The notes beneath the pieces were generated by a model. That model did no database searches, was not told where the DNA came from, and worked only from the letters and a program-made list of their open reading frames with translations. Below are positions 61,801 through 64,000 of a DNA stretch of 64,000 bases, piece after piece (position 1 is the stretch's first letter; each line of letters opens with the position of its first letter). A program made the translations under genes and the position numbers. The stretch lies in contig NW_020653852.1 in the NCBI RefSeq assembly GCF_003589595.1, forward strand, positions 5,560,255-5,624,254. Reading direction: 5' to 3'. The stretch is from Hyposmocoma kahamanoa (lineage: Eukaryota > Arthropoda > Insecta > Lepidoptera > Cosmopterigidae).

Positions 61801-63413
61801 CAAAAATGTATAAAAATAGGTATATTTTAAATAATTATGTATATTACATCTCTGACCACACCGATTACTAATAAATTCATAATTTATCAAATTTAAAAGA
61901 GCCCCGTACTCAGCTAGATTTGTATTTCCTTTGAATTGAAAATGTCTTGGTAATTTAATTTTTTTATATAGTTGTTTTATCGATGAACACACTAATTTAC
62001 ACTAAATTCTCGTAATAAACCATTTATGAATATTATAAAATCAAAATTAAAAGAAATGGATACAATTCATCGGAATGTGGGACAATTTTACGAAAATAAG
62101 AGGAACTGCTACAGAATTGCAAGGAATTCTGTAAATGAACTGCTTTTAACAGAATTGCACGATTTAGCCTTTTAGGCCCCCTGAACAACAATGTACCGAA
62201 AAGTAATCTAAACAATCACAAACTCTTACAATTTTGAATCGTATACTCGTGAAAATTATATAATGTGATAACCGATATCATTAGTCCACACCCCTATTTG
62301 CGTCACGATGACAAGTGTCAAATTTGGCCTCTTATTTGGTGGTGGTAGTAATAACATCATTATACACAATAAAATTAATACCGGAAAAAGTCATTTTGAT
62401 GGTTCGATTCCGAACATCATTTCCACTTAAAATGTAAGTTACGTCCGATAGTATGGTAAGGGACGATAAAAATAATACTTAAGGTATCTCTTACCATAAT
62501 TCTCTTGAGCAGATTATGAGCGGGCGCGTGATCGACCAACCACAAGGCAACGAGATGCCTCGCCAAATGCCTGTGATGCAATCTCGCTGGGGCGTACAAT
62601 GCTGTGAGCAAATGTCTGGGCAATGCTGCTTCTGCTAACGCGAGAGCTTGCATGCGAGTTCCCACGCCGCCGCCGCCTTCTTCGACTAGGGCTCGCATTA
62701 CTAAACCCGCCCCTTTTACTATTGCCATGGATTGGTGCTGTTGACAGAAACATGATGACGCTGATGATGTGTATATAACACCAATCATCAAAGGAAAAAA
62801 TAAGATGAGAAAAAATGATCCAGAGGTCACTGTTAATTTGTCGCAATCACAAATTTCAATTTTTTTTTTCAAATTGACATTTCACGACTTGTGCCAACGC
62901 AAGACGAGGAAACCGAACGCGGAAAAAATAATTGTAGGACATAAAACCATACAACTTTCAAAGAAAGGATCAGATATATATTGTGATTATTGTAATGGTA
63001 AAAGTAATAAGTGAAATTATTTACTTATAGCAAAAAAAAAATCCTACTTGAATAAGTTACATTACAATTTAGACCACTGTAATAAATTATACAGGGTACA
63101 ACAAAATGGTGCAGCCGTGTTTCGGCCGGTTGGCAACTTTAACGAAAAAACACCTCAATATGCAAAAATATTCGATCGACATAAAGCTCAAATTTTCGCA
63201 CACGTCAGTTCAATAACCAGAAATATGGAAATATAACAGAAATTTATATTGGCTCACCTCAAATAACTTGAACAAAACTCTTCCTTTATTAGAGACCATC
63301 TCTAAAAGCTGGTCAAATTGTTTTCCGTCTGTAGTTTCACTATACGGCACGCATAGAGCGAATGTTAGAAAATCCAACATGGCCGCGACAACTAGCGCAC
63401 CGCTACCCGCCGT
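22758..63413 (-). CDS. Rme-8: Rme-8/DNAJC13 endosomal J-domain protein, 3' 29 exons (gene span)
   Basis: Twenty-nine exons join in phase to 1697 residues and a TGA. The human protein is about 2240 residues, so roughly 500 N-terminal residues lie right of the window. Visible landmarks are a GYF-like segment (EWYYN...RKGPVSF, about 460-490), a J domain with HPD (821-823), long armadillo-like helical stretches, and four IWN-type repeats ([37 protein letters not shown]). The C-terminus has AGYLTAPP and PPPID. RME-8 recruits Hsc70 to endosomes, remodels SNX and WASH assemblies and supports receptor recycling. The J domain is intact. Introns hold a Jockey element and many MITEs. The nearest AATAAA past the stop that I see is at 22112-22117. 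Confidence 0.95.
23872..24097 (-). CDS. Rme-8: Rme-8 exon 28 of window
   Basis: [40 protein letters not shown], then [15 protein letters not shown]; ends one base into a codon. A degraded MITE starts about 30 bp upstream of its acceptor. Confidence 0.95.
24131..24700. repeat. MITE family R, degraded copy beside Rme-8 exon 28
   Basis: tttttgaagacggagtaaaa at left and ttttactccatcttcaaaaa at right are inverted. The interior (aggttgccagtttt; tcgatagaatatttatcg) matches 60581-61156. Fragments of the termini also lie at 40450-40470 and 51745-51800. Confidence 0.65.
24911..25203. repeat. Palindromic foldback family Q, copy 1
   Basis: Arms of over 100 bp run from CGACCTACGTAAAGTAGCG to its mirror ending CAGGGGTCG, with inner blocks aaattgccaagtttacag and gagtaacgagctttg. 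A 3-base AAT flank occurs on both sides. Same family as 49727-49999. Confidence 0.75.
25315..25555. repeat. Dispersed repeat family W, copy 2
   Basis: gttcgtggaataatatctat, cggattcatcccctagtttg and ttatgaagtcggtt match the copy at 54835-55240 in reverse orientation, and 1905-2165. The 64-codon open frame over it is a by-product. Confidence 0.55.
26012..26430 (+). repeat. Dispersed gacgggacga repeat, copy U3, split by a palindromic MITE
   Basis: The left part (agtcgtgcgcctggtggtaa to acaagtaccatat) and the right part (atatgcctgtaatttcacc) are contiguous in intact copies such as 10250-10505. The interruption is exactly 26148-26400 plus one copy of ATAT. Confidence 0.8.
26148..26400. repeat. 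Palindromic MITE family P, copy 1, with ATAT target duplication
   Basis: 253 bp from CGACTGTGAACTGGCAACCG to its mirror GCCAGTTCACAGTCG. Outer arms of about 60 bp match almost perfectly. ATAT lies at 26144-26147 and 26401-26404, and the host repeat shows the unoccupied site has a single copy. Confidence 0.88.
26640..26786 (-). CDS. Rme-8: Rme-8 exon 27 of window
   Basis: 49 codons, [20 protein letters not shown] to DRLVLQ. The preceding 4.9 kb intron contains the Jockey element. Confidence 0.95.
27570..28211 (+). mobile_element. Jockey-type retrotransposon, 5' leader region
   Basis: G+C-rich stretch beginning near gctgctacaac with ccgtgggggtcgtaagaggc and several CpG-rich blocks, abutting the endonuclease frame. 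No ORF1 protein is recognised. aatcaaatt occurs just before it (27561-27569) and just past the poly-A tail (31261-31269), a possible target duplication. A 212-codon reverse frame over it is a shadow. Confidence 0.6.
28212..31131 (+). pseudogene. Jockey-type endonuclease/reverse transcriptase ORF, disrupted
   Basis: Encodes an AP-like endonuclease ([35 protein letters not shown]) and a reverse transcriptase ([47 protein letters not shown] at 30283-30294), ending at TGA 31129-31131. Two lesions are visible. The ATG at 28212 opens a 23-codon frame that stops at 28281, where the endonuclease frame takes over. A TAG at 28414-28416 interrupts the endonuclease frame. From 28474 the frame is open for 885 codons with RT motifs intact, so the copy is young but unlikely to be autonomous. 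The poly-A tail and motif set favour the Jockey clade; CR1 relatives are the alternative. Confidence 0.9.
31132..31255 (+). mobile_element. Retrotransposon 3' UTR and poly-A tail
   Basis: About 100 bases of untranslated sequence ending gccgagtcacaat, then an A run of about 18. The same 3' end occurs reversed at 42271-42352. Confidence 0.85.
31657..31824 (-). CDS. Rme-8: Rme-8 exon 26 of window
   Basis: 56 codons, [20 protein letters not shown] to LAAMADQQ. A second AG six bases further in would break phase with the previous exon, so the acceptor at gatatag was chosen. Confidence 0.9.
32442..32727 (-). repeat. Dispersed gacgggacga repeat, copy U4
   Basis: Reverse orientation, ending cttgttcgtcccgtcacttg. 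It includes tgacgggcgtagtggcggtg and agatcgttgcgatttaaagc. Near full length. Confidence 0.7.
32780..33100 (+). repeat. Family X repeat, copy 1
   Basis: acaattttaaaactaact, gatttgacagtaatcttatt, gaaattcctggccagcgtga, gtatttgggtttcttcagt and tatgtcacgtacatctgaaa occur in the same order, inverted, at 50950-51270. Here the tRNA-like part is degraded. Confidence 0.7.
33354..33585 (-). CDS. Rme-8: Rme-8 exon 25 of window
   Basis: [19 protein letters not shown], then [19 protein letters not shown] and [14 protein letters not shown]. The acceptor is taatag and the donor gtaagt. Confidence 0.95.
34074..34246 (-). CDS. Rme-8: Rme-8 exon 24 of window, fourth IWN-type repeat
   Basis: [20 protein letters not shown], then [17 protein letters not shown], the most divergent repeat copy. 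The exon is very G+C-rich. Acceptor gacag, donor gtgact. Confidence 0.94.
35232..35344 (-). CDS. Rme-8: Rme-8 exon 23 of window
   Basis: [20 protein letters not shown] through [10 protein letters not shown]. The acceptor is ttccag and the donor gttagt. Confidence 0.95.
35861..36379 (-). repeat. hAT-like MITE family M, copy 1
   Basis: catcgagtatagaaatagga at left and tttctggttatatactcgat at right form the termini. Orientation is opposite to the copy at 45553. Flanks TTTTAATT and TTTTAAAA match at six of eight positions. Confidence 0.75.
36691..36954 (-). CDS. Rme-8: Rme-8 exon 22 of window
   Basis: [16 protein letters not shown], then [19 protein letters not shown] and an alanine-rich helix ending [10 protein letters not shown]. 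Starts with two bases and ends with one base of split codons. Confidence 0.95.
38331..38463 (-). CDS. Rme-8: Rme-8 exon 21 of window
   Basis: [20 protein letters not shown] through [14 protein letters not shown]; an armadillo-like helix pair. The donor gtacgt leaves one base. Confidence 0.94.
38686..39272. repeat. TIR element with amplified GC-rich terminal repeat
   Basis: Left ttcacattagacggtgccgg and right gcacggtctactgtgaatag are inverted. The left terminus is followed by two more tandem units (about 62 bp, centred on ccgggcgcgagccgtg) at 38770-38890, giving three in a row. No transposase. Confidence 0.7.
39536..39754 (-). CDS. Rme-8: Rme-8 exon 20 of window, third IWN-type repeat
   Basis: 73 codons. 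[18 protein letters not shown] is the third repeat, with Leu-Val-Trp-Asp in place of Ile-Trp-Asn. [19 protein letters not shown] follows. Confidence 0.95.
41070..41231 (-). CDS. Rme-8: Rme-8 exon 19 of window
   Basis: 54 codons, [19 protein letters not shown] to [16 protein letters not shown]. The acceptor is taacag and the donor gtaaga. Confidence 0.94.
42039..42218 (-). CDS. Rme-8: Rme-8 exon 18 of window
   Basis: 60 codons, [43 protein letters not shown]. Phase 0 at both ends. The acceptor is ccttag and the donor gtgaga. Confidence 0.94.
42271..42352 (-). mobile_element. Severely 5'-truncated copy of the Jockey-type element
   Basis: A T run of 15 then attgtgactcggcaaaatga through agtccagagatgagag. 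In reverse it equals the last about 66 bases of the 3' UTR of the element at 27570-31255, with one visible substitution, plus poly-A. Lies in an Rme-8 intron in the sense orientation. Confidence 0.85.
42770..42995 (-). repeat. tRNA-derived SINE family S, copy 1
   Basis: Reading the - strand: an A-box-like gtggccgaacggttaccatg, a B box gggttcgattcccgggc, then the body with ttgtggttgtctatttgtgt, ccatggcacccgccatac and gtgcggggctatgagtgtg. It is not a tRNA gene: the arms do not pair as an acceptor stem. Confidence 0.85.
43541..43720. repeat. Palindromic element of about 180 bp
   Basis: Left gtcgtattctagaactctac and right gtagagttctggaatacgac are inverted, with nested ctcaagtc/gacttgag repeats and a second gggtcgtatttccag block in the middle. 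Non-coding. Confidence 0.7.
44875..45063 (-). CDS. Rme-8: Rme-8 exon 17 of window
   Basis: 63 codons, [17 protein letters not shown] to DIVPLLLRP, with nine cysteines. The acceptor is caccag and the donor gtgagt. Confidence 0.94.
45553..46061 (+). repeat. hAT-like MITE family M, copy 2, with 8-bp target duplication
   Basis: Termini catcgagtatataaccagaa and tttctggttatatactcgat. Flanks CGCCTACT (45545-45552) and CGCCTACC (46062-46069) match at seven of eight positions. About 509 bp with no transposase. Confidence 0.85.
46523..46713 (-). CDS. Rme-8: Rme-8 exon 16 of window
   Basis: [19 protein letters not shown] through [18 protein letters not shown]. It is very G+C-rich against AT-rich flanking introns, so the reverse frames are also open (shadows). 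The acceptor is ccgcag and the donor gtttat. Confidence 0.95.
46950..47230 (-). repeat. Dispersed gacgggacga repeat, copy U5
   Basis: Reverse orientation: gagttcgtccagggaagtag, cagcagtactgtgtaccggt, acgggcgcagtggtagtgac, gcacgacttgctcgtcccat. Near full length, in the intron between exons 15 and 16. Confidence 0.75.
47283..47425 (-). repeat. tRNA-like SINE family T, copy 1
   Basis: On the - strand, gctggttcgaatccagccgg (B-box-like) then tcgaatgtacttttcttagt and an AT-rich tail with ataattataacaatttcac. The same tail and B box occur in the foldback at 58882-59156. Confidence 0.6.
47889..48024 (-). CDS. Rme-8: Rme-8 exon 15 of window, J-domain helix III
   Basis: [17 protein letters not shown] completes the J domain; [17 protein letters not shown] follows. 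One leftover base joins the next exon to give Val. Confidence 0.95.
48170..48196. repeat. TA/TG microsatellite
   Basis: tatatgtatgtatatatata and continuation to tgta, in the intron between exons 14 and 15. Confidence 0.8.
48358..48595 (-). repeat. Dispersed gacgggacga repeat, copy U6 (internal deletion)
   Basis: Family blocks gagctctttgtgaaacagtt, acatgggacttctcaacttt and ttgttcgtcccgtcacttga are present. The aataggtaaggtggc to gcagtaatgc block is missing after the gggaagta block. Confidence 0.7.
48597..48675 (-). repeat. tRNA-like sequence (SINE head or tRNA pseudogene)
   Basis: On the - strand, gtgacctagtggagagcgtt (A-box-like) and ggttcgaatccctgtgg (B box). The ends do not form a 7-bp acceptor stem, so a functional tRNA is not supported. 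It abuts repeat U6. Confidence 0.55.
48747..48935 (-). CDS. Rme-8: Rme-8 exon 14 of window, J domain with HPD motif
   Basis: [20 protein letters not shown] leads into J-domain helices I and [21 protein letters not shown] holds the HPD tripeptide (48765-48773) that triggers Hsc70 ATP hydrolysis. The donor gtgagt splits the J domain after EGR. Confidence 0.97.
49498..49605 (+). repeat. SINE S fragment fused to another repeat
   Basis: gacggttaccatgctggact and gtcccgggttcgattacccg belong to SINE S. Directly after comes gcgtttgcatcgctaaatgt to aaccactctt, the reverse complement of 7087-7128 in a torso intron. The SINE body is absent. Confidence 0.6.
49727..49999. repeat. Palindromic foldback family Q, copy 2, with ATAT target duplication
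   Basis: From CGACCCCTCCTACGTAA to its mirror TTACGTAGGAGGGGTCG, arms of about 130 bp with few mismatches. ATAT at 49723-49726 and 50000-50003. It lies about 85 bp from the donor of exon 13. Confidence 0.85.
50084..50285 (-). CDS. Rme-8: Rme-8 exon 13 of window
   Basis: [19 protein letters not shown], then [20 protein letters not shown] and [10 protein letters not shown]. The acceptor is tttcag and the donor gtaagt. Confidence 0.95.
50572..50765 (-). repeat. Dispersed gacgggacga repeat, copy U7 (truncated)
   Basis: ctacctatttctgccgccaa, gaaattacaggcacgtagga and ctctgaatggcactgcaact are recognisable. The terminal gacgggacga block is missing. Confidence 0.6.
50950..51270 (-). repeat. Family X repeat, copy 2, with tRNA-like block
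   Basis: Inverted copy of 32780-33100. On the - strand it contains agcagtggtagcacagtggg and ggttcgaatccctatgac, an A-box/B-box pair, inside the shared sequence. No acceptor stem pairs, so it is a SINE-like module rather than a tRNA gene. Confidence 0.7.
51360..51511 (-). CDS. Rme-8: Rme-8 exon 12 of window, second IWN repeat
   Basis: [19 protein letters not shown]...[17 protein letters not shown]; the second IWN repeat sits at its end. Phase 0 in and phase 2 out. The acceptor is ttttag and the donor gtaatt. Confidence 0.94.
51943..52107 (-). CDS. Rme-8: Rme-8 exon 11 of window
   Basis: 55 codons, [35 protein letters not shown] and MKQAFRADQ. The acceptor is taacag and the donor gtaaat. Confidence 0.95.
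52561..52770 (+). repeat. tRNA-derived SINE family S, copy 2, with target duplication
   Basis: ctgcctcagtggccgaacgg, gttcgattcccgggtcgg, then the body ending gtgcagggctatgagtgta and a short A run. AATGTAAA occurs just before (52553-52560) and just after the tail (52773-52780). Confidence 0.88.
53210..53330 (-). CDS. Rme-8: Rme-8 exon 10 of window
   Basis: 40 codons including [15 protein letters not shown] and [10 protein letters not shown], a highly conserved family segment. The acceptor is cttctag and the donor gtaaga. Confidence 0.94.
53527..53544. repeat. (TTA)n microsatellite
   Basis: Six ATT/TTA units directly upstream (on +) of exon 9. Confidence 0.8.
53614..53816 (-). CDS. Rme-8: Rme-8 exon 9 of window, end of GYF-like segment
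   Basis: [18 protein letters not shown] continues the GYF-like fold (L...G.I...T..W), then [19 protein letters not shown] and a helical stretch ending YYPSR. The donor is gtactg. Confidence 0.93.
53964..54648 (+). repeat. hAT-like MITE family M, copy 3, with exact 8-bp target duplication
   Basis: Termini catcaagtatataaccagaa and tttctggttatatagttgat. GTCTAAGG stands at 53956-53963 and 54649-54656. It is itself interrupted at 54419-54598; without that it is about 497 bp, matching copies 1 and 2. Confidence 0.9.
54419..54598 (+). mobile_element. Poly-A retroposed fragment nested in the MITE
   Basis: G+C-rich sequence from ccctgtcgtggtgaatg through ggctcaggggtatccatgaa to an A run, bounded by AGGGATGG at 54411-54418 and 54599-54606. 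Poly-A plus an 8-bp target duplication indicates target-primed reverse transcription. Either a SINE or a 5'-truncated LINE 3' end. Confidence 0.8.
54835..55240. repeat. Dispersed repeat family W, fullest copy
   Basis: accgattttgatgattgtt-like start, ccacctctaagggtggcaaa, tgaatccggtttcgcgcact, actacaaacattattgcgtt and attccacgaacttttgaggt. Parts match 75-235, 1905-2165 and 25315-25555. Confidence 0.6.
55795..55969 (-). CDS. Rme-8: Rme-8 exon 8 of window, GYF-like segment
   Basis: [19 protein letters not shown], a glycine-rich linker, then EWYYNVEQ and KGPVSFQQ. The W-Y-Y and G-P spacing is that of the GYF_2 segment found upstream of the J domain in RME-8. Confidence 0.94.
56399..56499 (-). 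CDS. Rme-8: Rme-8 exon 7 of window (short)
   Basis: 34 residues, [20 protein letters not shown] to EWNGIR; too short for simple ORF finding but flanked by ttgcag and gtaagt and in phase with both neighbours. Confidence 0.92.
56580..56715 (+). repeat. Possible RTE-type LINE remnant
   Basis: cagatggacaaccagag-like text and ggctcatgtccagtagtgg resemble the decayed 3' end common to RTE-derived repeats in Lepidoptera. Frames are broken and no domain is intact. Confidence 0.3.
57248..57407 (-). CDS. Rme-8: Rme-8 exon 6 of window
   Basis: One base completes Ser, then [20 protein letters not shown] through YIVQMLDR, an armadillo-like segment. The donor is gtatgc and the acceptor ttgcag. Confidence 0.94.
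57954..58162 (-). CDS. Rme-8: Rme-8 exon 5 of window
   Basis: Starts [20 protein letters not shown], ends [17 protein letters not shown]...RKS with two bases of a codon left over. The donor is gtacgt and the acceptor tccacag. Confidence 0.94.
58404..58637 (-). CDS. Rme-8: Rme-8 exon 4 of window, ends in first IWN repeat
   Basis: 78 codons with a very basic stretch ([11 protein letters not shown]), then [20 protein letters not shown]. The IWN repeat is completed by the next exon (TREEL). The acceptor is atatcag and the donor gtgagt. Confidence 0.93.
58834..59300 (+). repeat. tRNA-derived SINE family S, copy 5, split by a foldback insertion
   Basis: Left part ctgccttcatggccgaaccc to gggagaaataatt; right part aaataattgtatggcctaca to gcggggctaagagtgtgtgc. 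The A-to-B-box interval is deleted. The parts adjoin in copies at 52561 and 61380. Confidence 0.8.
58882..59156. repeat. Foldback of two tRNA-like SINE family T units, with 9-bp target duplication
   Basis: agatcgaacactcagaaaaa and gatccggccggattcgaacc at left are mirrored by tcgaatccgtccggatcgaa and tttttctgagtgttcgatct at right. GAAATAATT flanks it at 58873-58881 and 59157-59165. Confidence 0.8.
60170..60346 (-). CDS. Rme-8: Rme-8 exon 3 of window
   Basis: 59 codons, [17 protein letters not shown] through YVEKHLE; a helical, charged segment. The acceptor is ttcacag and the donor gtgagt. Confidence 0.93.
60581..61156. repeat. MITE family R, full copy, with TA flanks
   Basis: Starts GTCTGTC and ends GACAGAC between TA dinucleotides. 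The right end carries the long form ttttactccgtcttcaaaa, which is mostly deleted at the left. Interior tcgatagttttatcgatag and ttatcgactacaatcacta. A Tc1/mariner-type target is possible. Confidence 0.7.
61380..61577 (+). repeat. tRNA-derived SINE family S, copy 3
   Basis: ctgcctccgtggccggactg (15 bases of the head deleted), ggttcgattcccgggccggg, tgtggttgcctatgtgtgtg, ggtttccctagtgcggggct. A full body and short tail follow. Confidence 0.85.
62495..62737 (-). CDS. Rme-8: Rme-8 exon 2 of window
   Basis: 81 codons beginning [17 protein letters not shown], with a run of glycines (EEGGGGVG), ending LLKRIM. It continues from LFKLFE of the previous exon in phase 0. Confidence 0.94.
63258..63413 (-). 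CDS. Rme-8: Rme-8 exon 1 of window
   Basis: 52 codons, phase 0 at both ends, starting [20 protein letters not shown] and ending VLFKLFE. The acceptor is gtttag and the donor gtgagc. No further exon was recognised between 63414 and the window end. Confidence 0.93.
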
Positions 63414-64000
63414 CTAAACAAAATATTTAAATTACTCGAACTTTATTAAGGACAAAACATTTATCAAGGTTTCATATCGATGTTTGCATCGTTACAGCGG
63501 TTGATTATAGCCTCCAACGAAACAGTGACTTAAGACTAAAAGTTTAGTTATAGGGCTATTGAATACACTTGAAATGCCCTTAAATTTATTGATTATTTAT
63601 TTATTTATTCTCATGTTACACAGACCCATAAATACAGACATAATAATATAATAAAACACTAATTATTTATTTACACATGGCCTGAACATATGACGCAACG
63701 CGGATTTCCGGCAACCGGCATCGGAAACTTTGGTCCATGACACCTTTTAGACAAAACGCCTTCTCCAAGAAGGTCAACAGATGTTCAGTTAAATTAAATG
63801 TACCTATACTATAATAAGTATTGCCCCCTTTGTGGAAAAATGAAGGAACGCATGATGTGCTTCTGTTGTTGTATATAAATTTCATTGTTAAATCATTTTC
63901 ACACTTTTTGCAGTCAAGTCTATTTCATCTTAAGTGCGACATGTAAATTGCACCCTATATGATTCTAAAAGGGTAAGTGGTACAAACACTGAATTGATAA
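63414..64000. other. Rme-8 intron continuing past the window edge
   Basis: No acceptor-frame-donor segment matching RME-8 is seen. A 72-codon reverse frame at 63667-63885 has no recognisable family and no splice context. Confidence 0.5.

Overview
The window is AT-rich animal nuclear DNA with spliced genes, most likely from a moth or butterfly. Two things point there: the two genes are insect orthologues, and the introns carry short repeats of kinds I know from Lepidoptera (tRNA-headed SINEs, a 'gacgggacga' repeat, many small inverted-repeat elements). The species assignment is inference. A 10-base N gap lies at 11569-11578.

Two protein genes face each other tail to tail. On the + strand, 2565-9804 holds the last eight exons (486 residues) of a receptor tyrosine kinase that best fits Torso, the PTTH receptor; the extracellular N-terminal exons lie left of the window or are unrecognised in its first 2.5 kb. 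On the - strand, 63413-22758 holds the last 29 exons (1697 residues) of Rme-8/DNAJC13, the endosomal J-domain co-chaperone; roughly the first 500 residues lie right of the window. Every splice phase in both chains joins without a break, and both end in a stop codon. The genes act in different processes (hormone or terminal signalling; endosomal recycling) and nothing suggests a functional link beyond adjacency.

The 13 kb between the two 3' ends (9805-22757) and the Rme-8 introns are mostly repeats. The largest is a Jockey-type non-LTR retrotransposon (about 27570-31255, + strand, antisense to Rme-8) with a frameshift, a premature stop and a poly-A tail. A tiny truncated relative lies at 42271-42352. 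Others include three copies of a hAT-like MITE with 8-bp target duplications, two families of near-perfect palindromic elements that share CGAC termini and 4-bp A/T target duplications, at least five copies of a tRNA-derived SINE, eight copies of a dispersed repeat that is itself a target for other elements, a 20-bp minisatellite in a torso intron, and several smaller foldbacks.

I found no CRISPR array, operon, true tRNA or rRNA gene, or obviously new protein system. The most informative unusual features are the nested insertions, which let target sites and insertion order be read directly from the sequence.
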